Shown: positions 37,460 to 47,281 of the stretch, piece by piece
Layout of the letters: each line of letters starts with the position of its first letter
How positions within the stretch are numbered: the stretch's first letter is position 1
Assembly: GCA_016191525.1 (NCBI GenBank)
Contig: JACPOK010000033.1
Location: forward strand, 806,001 to 870,000
From: Burkholderiales bacterium
GTDB taxonomy: Bacteria; Pseudomonadota; Gammaproteobacteria; Burkholderiales; Burkholderiaceae_C
Reading direction: 5' to 3'
Length of the DNA stretch: 64,000 nucleotides
Position numbers and translations under genes: made by a program
The notes under the pieces: model-generated
Database searches by the model: none
The model's input: only the letters and a program-made list of their open reading frames with translations
What the model was told of the DNA's origin: nothing

Positions 37460-38131
37460 TCAGGCGGCTTCGGCCTGCGCGGCCAGCTGCCTCAGGGCCT
37501 GCTCGAATACCTCGGCCGGCTGGCCGCCCTGGATCAGGTGGCGCTCGTTGATGATCACGGCGGGCACGGCGTGGATGCCGTTTTGCAGGTAGAACTGCTC
37601 GCGCTCGCGCACCTCCTGCGCGAATTCGTCACCGGCCAGGATTTCGCGGGCCCGCGCTGCGTCCAGGCCGGCCGCGCCGGCGGCGCCCGCCAGCACCTCG
37701 ATGTCTTCCGGGCTCTTGCCGTCGGTGAAATAGGCCTTGAGCAATTCTTTCTTCAGCGCGCGCTGCGCCTGTGCCCCTTCCAGCTCGGCCCAGTGCAGCA
37801 GGCGGTGCGCATTGAAGGTGTTGTAGATGCGGCTGCGCCCTTCCTTGCGGAAGGTGAAGCCCACGTCCGCGCCGCGCTGGCGGATGGCCTCGCGGCTGGC
37901 GGCCTGCTGCTCGGGCGTGGAGCCGTATTTCTGGGTCAGGTGCTCCGTCACGTCCTGGCCGCCCGGCGGCATCTGCGGGTTCAGCTCAAAGGGCTGGAAA
38001 TGCAGCTCGGCCCTGACCTCGCTGCCCAGGTTGTCCAGGGCCTTTTCCAGCGAAGACAGGCCGATGGCGCACCAGGGGCACGAGACGTCGGAGACAAAAT
38101 CAATCTTCAGGGCAGCAGCCATGGTGTTCAC
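37460..38131 (-). CDS. DsbA-family oxidoreductase, FrnE-like
   Basis: 223 residues with a cytosolic DsbA fold: active site CPWC (Cys18-Cys21) in DFVSDVSCPWCAIG, and the C-terminal HAVPAVIIN cis-Pro loop. FrnE-type proteins act as cytoplasmic disulfide isomerases in stress tolerance. No signal peptide. Two bases from aroQ; start could be Met1 or Met4. Confidence 0.88.
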   Translation of the reverse strand: MNTMAAALKIDFVSDVSCPWCAIGLSSLEKALDNLGSEVRAELHFQPFELNPQMPPGGQDVTEHLTQKYGSTPEQQAASREAIRQRGADVGFTFRKEGRSRIYNTFNAHRLLHWAELEGAQAQRALKKELLKAYFTDGKSPEDIEVLAGAAGAAGLDAARAREILAGDEFAQEVREREQFYLQNGIHAVPAVIINERHLIQGGQPAEVFEQALRQLAAQAEAA

Positions 38132-38133
38132 CG

Positions 38134-38577
38134 CTAGAAAGCGGCGAGCGCCGCGATGGCCAGAGGGTAACCCTGCACGCCGAAACCTGCCATCACCGCA
38201 CGGGCGGCAGGGGAAATGTAGGAGTGGTGGCGGAACGCCTCGCGCGCGTGCACGTTGCTGATGTGCAGCTCGATCAGCGTGACACCCGCACCCTTGATGG
38301 CGTCGTGCAGCGCCACGCTGGTGTGCGTGTAGGCGCCGGCATTGAGCACCACGCCGGCCACGGTGCCGCCCGCCTGCCCGCGCCCTGCCTCCTGGATCCA
38401 GTCCACCAGCACGCCTTCGTGGTTGCTCTGCCGGAAATCCAGCGCCAAGCCGTGCTTCGCGCAGGCTTCGGCACAGAGCTTTTCCACATCGGCCAGCGTT
38501 TGCGAGCCATAGACCTGCGGCTCGCGCGTGCCCAGCAGGTTGAGGTTGGGCCCGTTCAGGACCACGGCTGTCTTCAT
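38134..38577 (-). CDS. aroQ: 3-dehydroquinate dehydratase, type II
   Basis: 147 residues, shikimate pathway step three. Typical motifs: [14 protein letters not shown], Tyr in [31 protein letters not shown] and [17 protein letters not shown]. The start overlaps the stop of the upstream PcaD-like gene (ATGA), and the FrnE-like gene follows at 2 bases, giving a three-gene unit. Confidence 0.96.
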   Translation of the reverse strand: MKTAVVLNGPNLNLLGTREPQVYGSQTLADVEKLCAEACAKHGLALDFRQSNHEGVLVDWIQEAGRGQAGGTVAGVVLNAGAYTHTSVALHDAIKGAGVTLIELHISNVHAREAFRHHSYISPAARAVMAGFGVQGYPLAIAALAAF

Positions 38578-39335
38578 AGCGTCCCCAGGAAGTCGGATAC
38601 CAGGTGGGCGAACTCGGCGGGCTTTTCCACCGCGCTCAGGTGGGCGGCGTCAATCGTCACCAGTTCGGCGCCGGAAATCGTGTTGCAGATGGCCTCGGAC
38701 ATGGCCAGCGGCGATGCCTCGTCGCGAAGGCCCGCGATCACCAGCGCGGGGCAGGCGATCAGCGGGTTGGTGCCGCCGAAGTCGATGCGCGACACGGCCT
38801 CGCAGCTGGCCGCATAGGCGCGGGGCGAGTTGGACTCGAACACCCTGCACAGGGCCAGCACGCTGTCGGGGTCCTGGTCGCGGAACTCGCGGGTGAACCA
38901 GCGCGCCATGGTGCCCTCGGCGGCTGCATGCATGCCCAGGTTGGTCACGGTTTCGATGCGGGCCTTCCACAGGGCCCGCGCCGTGTCGTCGTAGTGGCTG
39001 GACGAATTGGCCACCACGATGCTGCTGACCAGCTCGGGGTGCTTCACCGCCAGCTGCTGGGCCACCATGCCGCCCAGTGAAGCGCCGACGAAATGCACCG
39101 GCCCCTCGGTCTGGCCGGCAATCAGCTGGGCCGCGTCATCGGCCATGGCCTCGACGCTGTAGGGCCCCGGCGGCACCTCGGAGCGGCCGTGGCCGCGGTG
39201 GTCATAGCGCAGGACCGAGAAATGCCGCTCCAGCAGCATGGCCACGCCATCCCACATGGTCAGGTCGCAGCCCAGCGCGTGGCTGAGCACGATCATGGGC
39301 CCGCGGCCCTGCCTGGTGAAATTCAGATGCGGCAT
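38574..39335 (-). CDS. Alpha/beta hydrolase, 3-oxoadipate enol-lactonase-like
   Basis: 253 residues; alpha/beta hydrolase with nucleophile in [31 protein letters not shown], and a catalytic-His region [11 protein letters not shown]. It resembles PcaD, which opens 3-oxoadipate enol-lactone in the beta-ketoadipate pathway and whose product would be activated by scoAB-type transferases (14 kb away). No other pca gene is adjacent, so the assignment is probable rather than sure. Confidence 0.8.
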   Translation of the reverse strand: MPHLNFTRQGRGPMIVLSHALGCDLTMWDGVAMLLERHFSVLRYDHRGHGRSEVPPGPYSVEAMADDAAQLIAGQTEGPVHFVGASLGGMVAQQLAVKHPELVSSIVVANSSSHYDDTARALWKARIETVTNLGMHAAAEGTMARWFTREFRDQDPDSVLALCRVFESNSPRAYAASCEAVSRIDFGGTNPLIACPALVIAGLRDEASPLAMSEAICNTISGAELVTIDAAHLSAVEKPAEFAHLVSDFLGTL

Positions 39336-39398
39336 CCGGGGCCCTGCTCCTTATAGGTACAGGCCCGGTTTATACAGGCTTTGCGGGATGCCGCCCTT

Positions 39399-40415
39399 TC
39401 AGGACCCCACGCTGCCCGTGATGGGGAGCACGATGCCGGTGATATAGCTCGAACAGACGGGCGAGGCCAGGAACACGTAGGCCGGGGACAGCTCCTCGGG
39501 CTGGGCGGGCCGTTTCATGTCGGTGTCCTTGCCGAATTCGGCCACTTTCTCGGCCGGCGAATCGGCCGGGTTCAGCGGCGTCCACACCGGGCCGGGGGCC
39601 ACCGCGTTGACGCGGATGCCCTTGTCGACCAGGTTGCTGGCCAGTGACATGGTGAAGGCATGGATCGCCCCCTTGGTGGCCGAATAGTCCAGCAGGTGTT
39701 TGCTGCCCTGCAGGCCGGTGACCGAGCCGGTGTTGATGATGGAGGCGCCGCGCTTCAGGTGCGGCAGCGCGGCCCGGGCCATGTAGACGTAGCCGAAGAT
39801 GTTGGTGCGCAGGGTTTCGTCCAGCCGCTCGTCGGTGATGTCCTCCAGCGATTGCGCGTGCAGCTGGAAGGCGGCGTTGTTGACCAGGATGTCGAGCTGG
39901 CCGAATTGCTTGACGGCCTTTTCCACCGACTGGCGGCAGAACTTCGGGTCTTTCACGTCGCCGGGGATCAGGATGCACTGGCGCCCTTCCTTCTCCACAT
40001 GGGCCTTGGTGGCCTCGGCATCTTCATGCTCGTTGAGGTAGACGATGGCCACGTCGGCACCTTCGCGTGCGAACAGCACGGCCACGGCACGGCCGATGCC
40101 CGAATCGCCGCCGGTGATCAGCGCCACCATGCCCTTGAGCTTGCCGCTGCCGCGATAGTCGGGCGCGTAGAACTGCGGCTGCAGTTCCATCTGTGCCTCG
40201 ATGCCCGGCTTCTGCATGTGCTGCGCGGGCAGCTGCGACGGATGCTCGCGCGGGCCGTCCTGCACGGCCTTTTTGGACTTCTCTTCACCCTTGGCCTGGG
40301 CCTGGTCCTTGCGATCCTGCTGGCTCTGCAGGTCGCGCTGCTTTTCGGCGACGGCGTCGGGCGAGCTGGTACGGGCGGTGGGTTTGCTGCCGGGGCTGGC
40401 GGGTTTTCTGGCCAT
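39399..40415 (-). CDS. SDR oxidoreductase with charged N-terminal extension
   Basis: 338 residues starting at MARKPASPG (AAGGAG upstream). The first 85 residues are a Lys/Gln/Glu-rich, probably disordered extension; the rest is an SDR: TGGDSGIGRAVAVLFA, NNAAFQ, NTGSVTG and YSATKGA, ending SSYITGIVLPITGSVGS. It resembles the YhdF/YghA group of stress-related dehydrogenases. Substrate unknown. Confidence 0.88.
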   Translation of the reverse strand: MARKPASPGSKPTARTSSPDAVAEKQRDLQSQQDRKDQAQAKGEEKSKKAVQDGPREHPSQLPAQHMQKPGIEAQMELQPQFYAPDYRGSGKLKGMVALITGGDSGIGRAVAVLFAREGADVAIVYLNEHEDAEATKAHVEKEGRQCILIPGDVKDPKFCRQSVEKAVKQFGQLDILVNNAAFQLHAQSLEDITDERLDETLRTNIFGYVYMARAALPHLKRGASIINTGSVTGLQGSKHLLDYSATKGAIHAFTMSLASNLVDKGIRVNAVAPGPVWTPLNPADSPAEKVAEFGKDTDMKRPAQPEELSPAYVFLASPVCSSYITGIVLPITGSVGS

Positions 40416-40505
40416 TGAGGGACTCCTTGAAGGCAATCCCCCACTATCGCCACGCCGCCCGGCCGTGCCTGTAAAAAAACCGGCGCGCGGCGTGTCGGAA
40501 AACGC

Positions 40506-40880
40506 CTACAGCTGCTGCAGCTGGTCGGGGCCGACGGGCTTGGTCCAGTGCTTGTCGAACCCGGCCTGGGCCGCCGCTTCCTTGTCGCTGTCCTGGCTCC
40601 AGCCGGTCAGCGCGATCAGCTGGGGCTGGCTGATGCCCTCCAGCTTGCGGATGCGGCGCGCCGCCTCATAGCCACTGATGTCGGGCAGGCCAATGTCCAG
40701 CAGCACCACATCGGGCCGGAACGTGGAAGTGAGCGCCACCGCGTTCTCGCCGTTGTGCGCGACAGTGGTCTCGTGCCCGAAGATCTGCAGCAGCTCGGCC
40801 AGCACGGTGGCGGCATCGACGTTGTCGTCCACCACCAGGATGCGGCGGGCGCCGGGGCTTGCTTGGGATTGTTCGGTCAT
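40506..40880 (-). CDS. Response regulator receiver
   Basis: 124 residues; ILVVDDN acidic pocket (Asp18/Asp19), phospho-acceptor Asp62 (VVLLDIGLPDISGYEAARRIR), ALTGWSQ and Lys in HWTKPVGPDQL. It closely resembles the receiver at the C-terminus of the hybrid kinase at 34.7-36.9 kb, and may be a product of duplication. No output domain and no adjacent kinase. Confidence 0.9.
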   Translation of the reverse strand: MTEQSQASPGARRILVVDDNVDAATVLAELLQIFGHETTVAHNGENAVALTSTFRPDVVLLDIGLPDISGYEAARRIRKLEGISQPQLIALTGWSQDSDKEAAAQAGFDKHWTKPVGPDQLQQL

Positions 40881-40947
40881 GGGGCGATAGGTTAACCGCA
40901 GTCAGGGCCCAGGAGGCATTCGCAGGGATTGGGATGTATGTCCATGG

Positions 40948-41354
40948 TCAGCGCATTCCGGCGCCCAGCATCAGCAATGCCAGCAACCAGGATGCGCATA
41001 TCGCTATCGAGAGCCACTGCAGCGCGACGGTGGCGCCGGCAGGCCACCACTTTTCGGCGCCGAACCGTCGTGCCACCGCGGAGATGGCGGCGCCGCCGTT
41101 CATTCCCGGCAGCGGCAACAAATTGAGCGCTGCCGCATTTCGTCAGGCGACACCTCTTCCAGCGTTGAGGCGCGGAACCTGACGTAGCCGCCCAGCGGTA
41201 TCGCACCCAGGCGAAAACGCCCCAGCTGCAGCAGCGTGGGACCGAGCCCCAACGAGAAGGCGCGCAGGGCAACGCCGGCCGCCAGCCCCGCCGCCGCGAT
41301 GGCCGCCAGGTGAAGCAGGACACAGACGAGGACTGAAACGAGAAAGCTGCTCAT
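40948..41354 (-). pseudogene. Decayed site-2 protease (M50) gene
   Basis: From the ATG at 41354 one frame reads a membrane segment and PLGGYVRFRA, a hallmark of RseP-type proteases, then stops at 41100. A different frame, from about 41145 to the stop at 40948, encodes ALNLLPLPGMNGG, the second hallmark, plus a TM helix. The pieces are offset by one base and the roughly 80-100 residues normally between them are missing. The expected HExxH is HLAAI, lacking the catalytic Glu. The gene has thus suffered an internal deletion with frameshift and active-site loss; intact short relatives lacking HExxH exist in some genomes, so the active-site change may predate the deletion. Confidence 0.75.
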
Positions 41355-41417
41355 GCGATGGAGGCCAACATTACAGAAGAGAAAACGCCCGCAAGGCGCT
41401 CCCAGCTTGCGTAGACA

Positions 41418-41434
41418 GCTACTATTTTTATAGC
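41418..41434. repeat. 17-bp GCTAT-type inverted repeat supplying a stop codon
   Basis: GCTACTATTTTTATAGC; the TAA stop of the adjacent reductase gene (minus strand, 41428-41430) lies inside it. Same family as copies at 16025, 31789 and 50803. Confidence 0.6.
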
Positions 41435-42078
41435 GAGCGCCGGCCCAGGAACATATGGGTGGCTCGCTCACCCGCTACCTGCTTCGTGCATTCATAGCCA
41501 AGCGCATGCAGGTCCAGGCCCTGCATCAGGTTCTCGCCGCTGCCCAGCAGCACGGGGCGCAGGGCCAGGTGCACGTCGTCGATCAGGCCGGCCTGCAGGT
41601 ACTGCCGCACCGTGGCCACGCCGCCGCCCACGCGCACGTCCTTGCTCCCGGCGGCAGCCCTCGCTTGCTCCAGCGCGGCATGAATGCCTTCGGTGACAAA
41701 GCGGAACTCGGTGCCCCCGGCCATCTTGAGCGGCGGCCGCGGGTAGTGCGTAAGCACGAACACCGGCACGTGATACGGCGGCTCGTCGCCCCACCAGCCC
41801 TTCCAGCTTTCGTCGGGCCAGGGGCCGCGCACGGGGCCGAACATGTTGCGGCCCAGGATCCAGGCGCCGATGTTCTCGAAACTCTTTTCGGCCATGGCGT
41901 TGTCGACGCCAGTTTCGCCTTCGCCTTGCCCCATCATCTTGCGCCAGACCTGCGTGTGCATGAACCACTGCATCATCTCGGGACCGCGCACGCCCAGCGG
42001 GTTCTGCAGGCTCTGGCTGGGCCCGGCACCGTAGCCGTCGAGGGAAAGGGCGAAGCTGAGGACGCGGACTTTGGACAT
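41428..42078 (-). CDS. Dihydrofolate reductase-like (RibD C-terminal domain) protein
   Basis: 216 residues from MSKVRVLSFALSLDGYGAG. The RibD_C/DHFR-like pattern is clear: ILGRNMFGP, FVLTHYPRPPL, FVTEGIHAALEQARAAAG, then VRVGGGVATVRQYLQAGLIDDVHLALRPVLLGSGE. Such stand-alone proteins are NADPH-dependent reductases of unknown substrate, not true folate enzymes. GAGG upstream fixes the start. The C-terminal stop comes from a repeat element. Confidence 0.88.
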   Translation of the reverse strand: MSKVRVLSFALSLDGYGAGPSQSLQNPLGVRGPEMMQWFMHTQVWRKMMGQGEGETGVDNAMAEKSFENIGAWILGRNMFGPVRGPWPDESWKGWWGDEPPYHVPVFVLTHYPRPPLKMAGGTEFRFVTEGIHAALEQARAAAGSKDVRVGGGVATVRQYLQAGLIDDVHLALRPVLLGSGENLMQGLDLHALGYECTKQVAGERATHMFLGRRSL

Positions 42079-42109
42079 GGAAACCTCGTTGTCAATAACT
42101 TGCACGATG

Positions 42110-43294
42110 TTAAGCCGGCCTGCCGGGCGGTGTTCCCGCCACCTTCTCCAGCCGCCTCACCCTCTCCGCGCAAACCGTCGCCAGTGCGCCCAACCCTGCC
42201 GCCGCCCAAAACAGCACCTCAAACCCAAACCGCGACGCAATCGCCCCGCCCGCCACCACACCCGTCACGCCGCCGCACCCATAGCCGATCACCGTGAACA
42301 GCGCCTGTCCCCGGCCGCGTAGCCGCCCGGGGAAATGCGTGCTCACCATCGCGATGCAGGTGGTGTGGTGGGTGGCGAAGGTCAGGGCGTGCAGCATCTG
42401 CGCGATGAACAGGGCAATGAGCCAGCCGCCCAGCGCGCCGGTGATGGCCATGCGCAGCACGGTGGCGGCGCCGCACAGCACCAGCCAGTTCGCCATGGGC
42501 AGGCGGCCGATCAGGCGGCCCTGCCAGAAGAACCACAGGATCTCGACCGCCACCGACACGGCCCACAGTGTGCCGATCATGGCCTTGCTGTAGCCCAGCG
42601 AGTCCAGGTACAGCGACAAAAATCCATAGATCGCGAAGTGCGCCATCACGTGGAACAGCAGCGATGCAAAAAACCAGCGCACCACCGGCTGGCGCAGCAC
42701 GGGCACCACCGGCTCGCGCACGCCGTGGCCGAGCGGGCCGGGCTTCTCGCGTGCGTCAGGCAGCGCCCAGGTGCAGGCGAACACACCGGCCAGCGTCACA
42801 GTTGTCCACGCGGGGAAGCTGCCCATGCCGAAGCGCTCGAACCACGCGCCCGCCAGGAACACGGTGAGCAGGAAGCCCGCCGAGCCCCACAGGCGGATGC
42901 GGCCGTAGCGGCCCCAGTCGCCGGCCACCAGGTGGGCCATGGCCGCCTCGGTCAGCGACATCATCGAGCTGGTGTGGGTGAACAGCGCAAGCAGCACCGC
43001 CGCCAGCCACCACGGCCCGCCGTGGAACCACAGGCCGGCGGAGGCGGCGAGCGCCACGCCGGCGCTCCAGCGCAGCAGGCGCACGCGCTCGCCGGTGTGG
43101 TCGCTGAGCGCGCCCCAGGCATAGGGCGCAAACACGCGCGTGAACGACTGCACCGAGGTGAGCAGGCTGATCACGACGATGGGCAGGCCCAGGTCTTTCA
43201 GCCACAGCGGCAGGTAGGGGTTGAAGAACCCGATGTGCGCGAAATAGGTGGCCGACAGTGCCGCGAAGGGCACGAGCGGGTTGCGCGCGGACAC
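42110..43294 (-). CDS. MFS transporter, HcaT-like
   Basis: 394 residues with about twelve TM helices; the N-terminus YFAHIGFFNPYLPLWLKDLG and the loop WGALSDHTGERVRLLR match the MFS_1-like/3-phenylpropionate (HcaT) group. Substrate unknown. It is 10 bases downstream of aroC and could be co-transcribed. Confidence 0.87.
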   Translation of the reverse strand: MSARNPLVPFAALSATYFAHIGFFNPYLPLWLKDLGLPIVVISLLTSVQSFTRVFAPYAWGALSDHTGERVRLLRWSAGVALAASAGLWFHGGPWWLAAVLLALFTHTSSMMSLTEAAMAHLVAGDWGRYGRIRLWGSAGFLLTVFLAGAWFERFGMGSFPAWTTVTLAGVFACTWALPDAREKPGPLGHGVREPVVPVLRQPVVRWFFASLLFHVMAHFAIYGFLSLYLDSLGYSKAMIGTLWAVSVAVEILWFFWQGRLIGRLPMANWLVLCGAATVLRMAITGALGGWLIALFIAQMLHALTFATHHTTCIAMVSTHFPGRLRGRGQALFTVIGYGCGGVTGVVAGGAIASRFGFEVLFWAAAGLGALATVCAERVRRLEKVAGTPPGRPA

Positions 43295-43304
43295 GGCCGC
43301 CCGC

Positions 43305-44402
43305 TTACAGGAACGAGGCCTGGATGGGCGCCAGCGGGGGTTCGACGTCGGCGTTCTGCGCGCGGTGGCGCAGCGCGTGCTCCATCACCACCAGGGCCAG
43401 CATGGCCTCGGCAATCGGCGTGGCGCGTATGCCCACGCAGGGGTCGTGGCGGCCCTTGGTGACCACCTCGGTCGCCTCGCCCTTCATGTTGATGGTTTCG
43501 CGCGGGGTGATGATGGAGCTGGTGGGCTTGATGGCGATGGACACTTCCAGGTCCTGCCCGGTGCTGATGCCGCCCAGCACGCCGCCCGCGTTGTTGGTCT
43601 TGAAGCCCTGCGGCGTGAGCGAGTCGCCGTGCGTGGTGCCGCGCTGCGTCACGCTGGCAAAGCCGGCGCCGATCTCCACGCCCTTGACGGCGTTGATACC
43701 CATCATGGCCCAGGCGATGTCGGCGTCCATCTTGTCGAACAGCGGCTCGCCCAGGCCGGCGGGCACGCCCTGCGCCATCACACGGATGCGCGCGCCGCAC
43801 GAGTCGCCGGCCTTGCGCAGGGTGTCCATGTAGGCCTCCAGCGCCGATACGTCGGCCACCGGGGCGAAGAAGGGGTTGTTGGGCACGTGGTCCCAGCTCT
43901 CGAACGCAATGGTGACGTCGCCGATCTGCGTCATGCAGCCGCGGAACACCGTGCCGTACTTGGCGGCCAGCCACTTCTTGGCCACCGCGCCGGCAGCCAC
44001 CATGGGCGCCGTGAGGCGGGCCGAGGCGCGGCCGCCGCCGCGCGGGTCGCGCAAGCCGTACTTCTGCAGGTAGCTGTAGTCGGCATGGCCGGGCCGGAAG
44101 GTCTGCGCGATCTCGCTGTAGTCCTTGCTGCGCTGGTCGGTGTTGCGGATCAAGAGGCAGATCGGCGTGCCGCTGGTCCTGCCCTCGTACACCCCGGACA
44201 GGATCTCGACCTTGTCTTCTTCCTGGCGCTGCGTCACGTGGCGGCTGGTGCCGGGGCGGCGGCGGTCCAGGTCGGGCTGGATGTCGGCCGCCGACAGTTC
44301 CATGCCCGGCGGGCAGCCGTCGATCACGCAGCCGATGGCCGGGCCGTGCGACTCGCCGAAGTTGGTGACTGCGAAAAGGGTGCCGAAGGTGTTGCCGCTC
44401 AT
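43305..44402 (-). CDS. aroC: Chorismate synthase
   Basis: 365 residues; last shikimate step. Signatures [41 protein letters not shown] in part, [24 protein letters not shown] and [10 protein letters not shown]. Full length; FMN-dependent enzyme. With aroQ at 38.1 kb the window holds two shikimate genes on the same strand but not in one operon. Confidence 0.97.
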   Translation of the reverse strand: MSGNTFGTLFAVTNFGESHGPAIGCVIDGCPPGMELSAADIQPDLDRRRPGTSRHVTQRQEEDKVEILSGVYEGRTSGTPICLLIRNTDQRSKDYSEIAQTFRPGHADYSYLQKYGLRDPRGGGRASARLTAPMVAAGAVAKKWLAAKYGTVFRGCMTQIGDVTIAFESWDHVPNNPFFAPVADVSALEAYMDTLRKAGDSCGARIRVMAQGVPAGLGEPLFDKMDADIAWAMMGINAVKGVEIGAGFASVTQRGTTHGDSLTPQGFKTNNAGGVLGGISTGQDLEVSIAIKPTSSIITPRETINMKGEATEVVTKGRHDPCVGIRATPIAEAMLALVVMEHALRHRAQNADVEPPLAPIQASFL

Positions 44403-44486
44403 GGGATGCGATTATCCCAGAGGGCCGGGAATGCTTCCTGCTAGCCGCCTTGCACGGGGCCCACCAGGCACCGAACAGGGGAAACC

Positions 44487-44906
44487 ATGCTGACAGAGAC
44501 CCGGGACAAGTTCTCCCACGTCAAGCCCGGCGACACCGACTATGTGTCGGGCGGGCTGCGCGATTTCTTCCGCTACCGCGACCTGGGCGTGGCCGAGGCC
44601 ACCAATGGAAAAGTCATCGCGCACCTTGTCAAGGCGCACCAGGCACCTGAAAAGGGCACGGGCTGGCACCGCCATGAGGCGGATTTCCAGATCGTGATCA
44701 TGCTCAAGGGCTGGGCGCGCTTCATGTACGAGGACAAAGTGACGCTGGTTTCGGCCGGCGACTGCGTGCACCAGCGCCCCGGCATCAAGCACTTTTTGTT
44801 CGACTATTCGCCGGACATGGAGTACCTGGAGATCGTGTCGCCAGCGGATTTCAAGACGATCGATGTCGAGCCGGTGTGCGCGATTCCCGACCCGACGCCC
44901 TGGTGA
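44487..44906 (+). CDS. Cupin-domain protein
   Basis: 139 residues with a single cupin barrel: motif 1 HRHEADFQIVIMLKG and motif 2 HQRPGIKHFLF. His/Glu metal ligands are visible. Function unknown; many such proteins are dioxygenase-like or sensing domains. Followed directly by a large palindromic repeat. Confidence 0.82.
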   Translation: MLTETRDKFSHVKPGDTDYVSGGLRDFFRYRDLGVAEATNGKVIAHLVKAHQAPEKGTGWHRHEADFQIVIMLKGWARFMYEDKVTLVSAGDCVHQRPGIKHFLFDYSPDMEYLEIVSPADFKTIDVEPVCAIPDPTPW

Positions 44907-44909
44907 TTC

Positions 44910-44969
44910 GTCATTCCCGCGAAGGCGGGAATCCAGGGCGCTCTGGGTCCCCGCCTTCGCGGGGATGAC
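44910..44969. repeat. Large REP-like double hairpin
   Basis: GTCATTCCCGCGAAGGCGGG (44910 on) and its near reverse complement ending GCGGGGATGAC (44969) form a 60-base inverted repeat; each half also folds alone (CCCGC...GCGGG). This is a very common proteobacterial intergenic repeat. It separates the convergent cupin and GST genes and probably ends both transcripts. Confidence 0.8.
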
Positions 44970-44972
44970 GCT

Positions 44973-45629
44973 CTAGAACTCGGCATCGAGTTCATCAATC
45001 TCGTCCGGCTCTTTCTTCGCCGCGGCGAACCATTCCTTCATGGCGGGCAGCTCCATCACCCGTTTGCAGTAGGCCACGCTGCCCTTGTCCAGCGGCACGT
45101 CGTAGGTGAGGAAGCGTGTCACCACCGGCGCATACATCGCATCCGCGATGCAGGGCTGCTTGCCGAAGAGGAACGGCCCGCCGTAGGTGCCCAGGCACTC
45201 CTTCCAGATGGCCAGCACCCGGTCGATGTCGGCCTGCGCGCGCGACCACACCTTGAAGTTGGGAATGTGCGCCTTGATGTTCATCGGCAGCGCGCCGCGC
45301 ATGGTCGAAAAACCCGAATGCATCTCGCCGCAGATGGCGCGGCAGTGGGCCCGGGCCTTGACGTCGGCCGGCAACAGGCCGGCCTTGGGCTTGATTTCGT
45401 TCAGGTATTCGCCGATGGCCAGCGTGTCCCACACTTTCACGCCGTTGTGCTGCAGCGAGGGCACCAGCATCGACGACGACAGCAGAAGCATCTCGGCCTT
45501 CATGGCCGGGTCGTCGGGCGAAATGATCTTCTCGGTGAACTCCAGCCCGGCCAGTTTGGCCATCAGCCAGCCGCGCAGCGCCCAGGCGCCGTAGTTCTTG
45601 CTGCTGATCGTGAGGACGGCCTTGGCCAT
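44973..45629 (-). CDS. Glutathione S-transferase family protein
   Basis: 218 residues from MAKAVLTISSKNYGAW (AGGAG upstream). N-terminal thioredoxin-like domain with KNYGAWALRGWLMAKLAGLEFTE and VPSLQHNGVKVWDTLAIGEYL (cis-Pro and substrate Glu/Ser-Asp region), C-terminal helical domain with PFLFGKQPCIADAMYAPV. Ser9 or Tyr13 region may supply the catalytic hydroxyl. Substrate unknown. Confidence 0.87.
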   Translation of the reverse strand: MAKAVLTISSKNYGAWALRGWLMAKLAGLEFTEKIISPDDPAMKAEMLLLSSSMLVPSLQHNGVKVWDTLAIGEYLNEIKPKAGLLPADVKARAHCRAICGEMHSGFSTMRGALPMNIKAHIPNFKVWSRAQADIDRVLAIWKECLGTYGGPFLFGKQPCIADAMYAPVVTRFLTYDVPLDKGSVAYCKRVMELPAMKEWFAAAKKEPDEIDELDAEF

Positions 45630-45706
45630 GGTGAGGTGTCTCCTTTTGAGACAACAGTCGCAAATGCCGTGCCACATGGCCCGCAACTTGCCTGTACCCC
45701 CGGTAC

Positions 45707-46918
45707 ATGCTCTATCAGGCCTACCAGACCCAGTCCGACCTCCTCTCGCCCATGCGCCTGCTGGCGCAGCACCAGAGCGCCATGCTCTGGATGCAGCGCA
45801 CCGAGGGGTCCGTGATGCGCAAGATCTCGGCGGCCTGCGAAGTCATCTCGCGCCTGCGGCTCACCCACACCCGGCCGGCCTGGGGCATTGATTCGGTCAG
45901 CGTGCTGGGCGAAACCATGCCGGTGGTGGAGGAAACCACGCTCACCCTGCCCTTTGGCACGCTGCTGCGCTTTCACAAGCCGGGCGTGGCCAACCAGCCC
46001 CCGGTGCTGCTGGTGGCGCCGCTTTCGGGCCACTTCGCCACGCTGCTGCGCGAAACCGCGCGCACCCTGCTGCAGGACCACGACGTCTACATCACCGACT
46101 GGCACAACGCGCGCGACGTGCCGCTGCGCCACGGCGCTTTCGGGCTGGACGACTACATCGAGCACATGATGTCGTTCATGGCCGCCATCGGGCCCGGCGT
46201 GCACGTGGTGGCCGTGTGCCAGCCCTGCGTGGCGGCGCTCGCGGCCACGGCCCTGATGGCCGAGGACGACCACCCCGCCCAGCCGCGCAGCCTGACGCTG
46301 ATGGCCGGCCCGGTGGATTGCCGGGTCAACCCCACCGGCGTCAATGTGCTGGCCACCAGCAAGCCCATCGAATGGTTCGAGCAGAACCTGATCAGCCACG
46401 TGCCGCTGCCGCACCCGGGCCACATGCGGCGCGTGTATCCCGGCTTCGTGCAGCTGTCGGCTTTCCTCAGCATGAACATGGAACGGCACAAGCAGCAGTT
46501 CCGCAACCTCTACCAGCACTTGGTGGAAGGCGACGAGGAAAAGGCCAACGTGATCCGCGTGTTCTACGACGAATACCTGGCGGTGAACGACCTGCCGGCC
46601 GAGTTCTACCTGGAAACGGTGGAAAAGGTGTTCCAGACGTACGAGCTGCCGCTGGGCAAGCTTACGTTCCGCGGCCGCAAGGTCGATTGCGCCGCCATCC
46701 GCCGCACCGCCCTGTTCACGGTGGAAGGCGAGCGCGACGACATCTGCTCGGTCGGCCAGACCGTAGCCGCTCAGGACCTGTGCAGCAGCATCCGCCCCTA
46801 CATGAAGACCCACCACATCCAGACCGGCGTGGGCCACTACGGCGTGTTCAGCGGCAAGCGCTGGAACAGCCAGATCTACCCGCGGCTGCGCGAAGTGGTG
46901 CACGCCGCATCGGCCTGA
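45707..46918 (+). CDS. phaZ: Intracellular poly(3-hydroxybutyrate) depolymerase
   Basis: 403 residues matching PhaZ1-type intracellular depolymerases that mobilise PHB granules. Start MLYQAYQTQSDLLSPMR is typical; the nucleophile elbow VCQPC places the catalytic Cys at 171. SKPIEWFEQNLI and DDICSVGQT are further family motifs, with the C-terminal His in TGVGHYGVFSGKRW. Implies that the host stores PHB. Confidence 0.92.
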   Translation: MLYQAYQTQSDLLSPMRLLAQHQSAMLWMQRTEGSVMRKISAACEVISRLRLTHTRPAWGIDSVSVLGETMPVVEETTLTLPFGTLLRFHKPGVANQPPVLLVAPLSGHFATLLRETARTLLQDHDVYITDWHNARDVPLRHGAFGLDDYIEHMMSFMAAIGPGVHVVAVCQPCVAALAATALMAEDDHPAQPRSLTLMAGPVDCRVNPTGVNVLATSKPIEWFEQNLISHVPLPHPGHMRRVYPGFVQLSAFLSMNMERHKQQFRNLYQHLVEGDEEKANVIRVFYDEYLAVNDLPAEFYLETVEKVFQTYELPLGKLTFRGRKVDCAAIRRTALFTVEGERDDICSVGQTVAAQDLCSSIRPYMKTHHIQTGVGHYGVFSGKRWNSQIYPRLREVVHAASA

Positions 46919-47046
46919 GAATCATCTGGTTACGCCTGCAAACCTGTAATCTCCAGCCGACAGGTTCTCAGCGCATTGGCTGAGTCTCAAGGCCCGCAAC
47001 CCCGTCCACAATGGCTTATTGGTCGCAAGACCCAAGGAGCCGAAAC

Positions 47047-47271
47047 ATGTCCGACACCACCGCCACCTTTGTGCCCACCCAGTCCGAACTCGACCTGCTG
47101 ATCGTGCTGGACGCCGGCGCGCCGGTGCCTTTCCCGGAAGACATCAAGCTGGACCTGTCCGAGCGGCTTTATGAAAACGGCTTCATCACCGTGGGTGTGA
47201 ACGGCATGCTGGCCCTGTCGGACCGCGGCCGCGAACTGCTGTCGCACCACCAGCCCGCGCACGCGGCCTGA
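47047..47271 (+). CDS. Small conserved hypothetical protein
   Basis: 74 residues starting at MSDTTATFVPTQ with AAGGAG 7 bases upstream. Composition is ordinary and looks like a small winged-helix-like or scaffold domain (LDLSERLYENGFITVGVNGMLALSDRGRELL). Not recognised. Convergent with the CBS gene; the preceding 128-base gap shows no clear feature. Confidence 0.65.
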   Translation: MSDTTATFVPTQSELDLLIVLDAGAPVPFPEDIKLDLSERLYENGFITVGVNGMLALSDRGRELLSHHQPAHAA

Positions 47272-47281
47272 CGGCGCCGGC

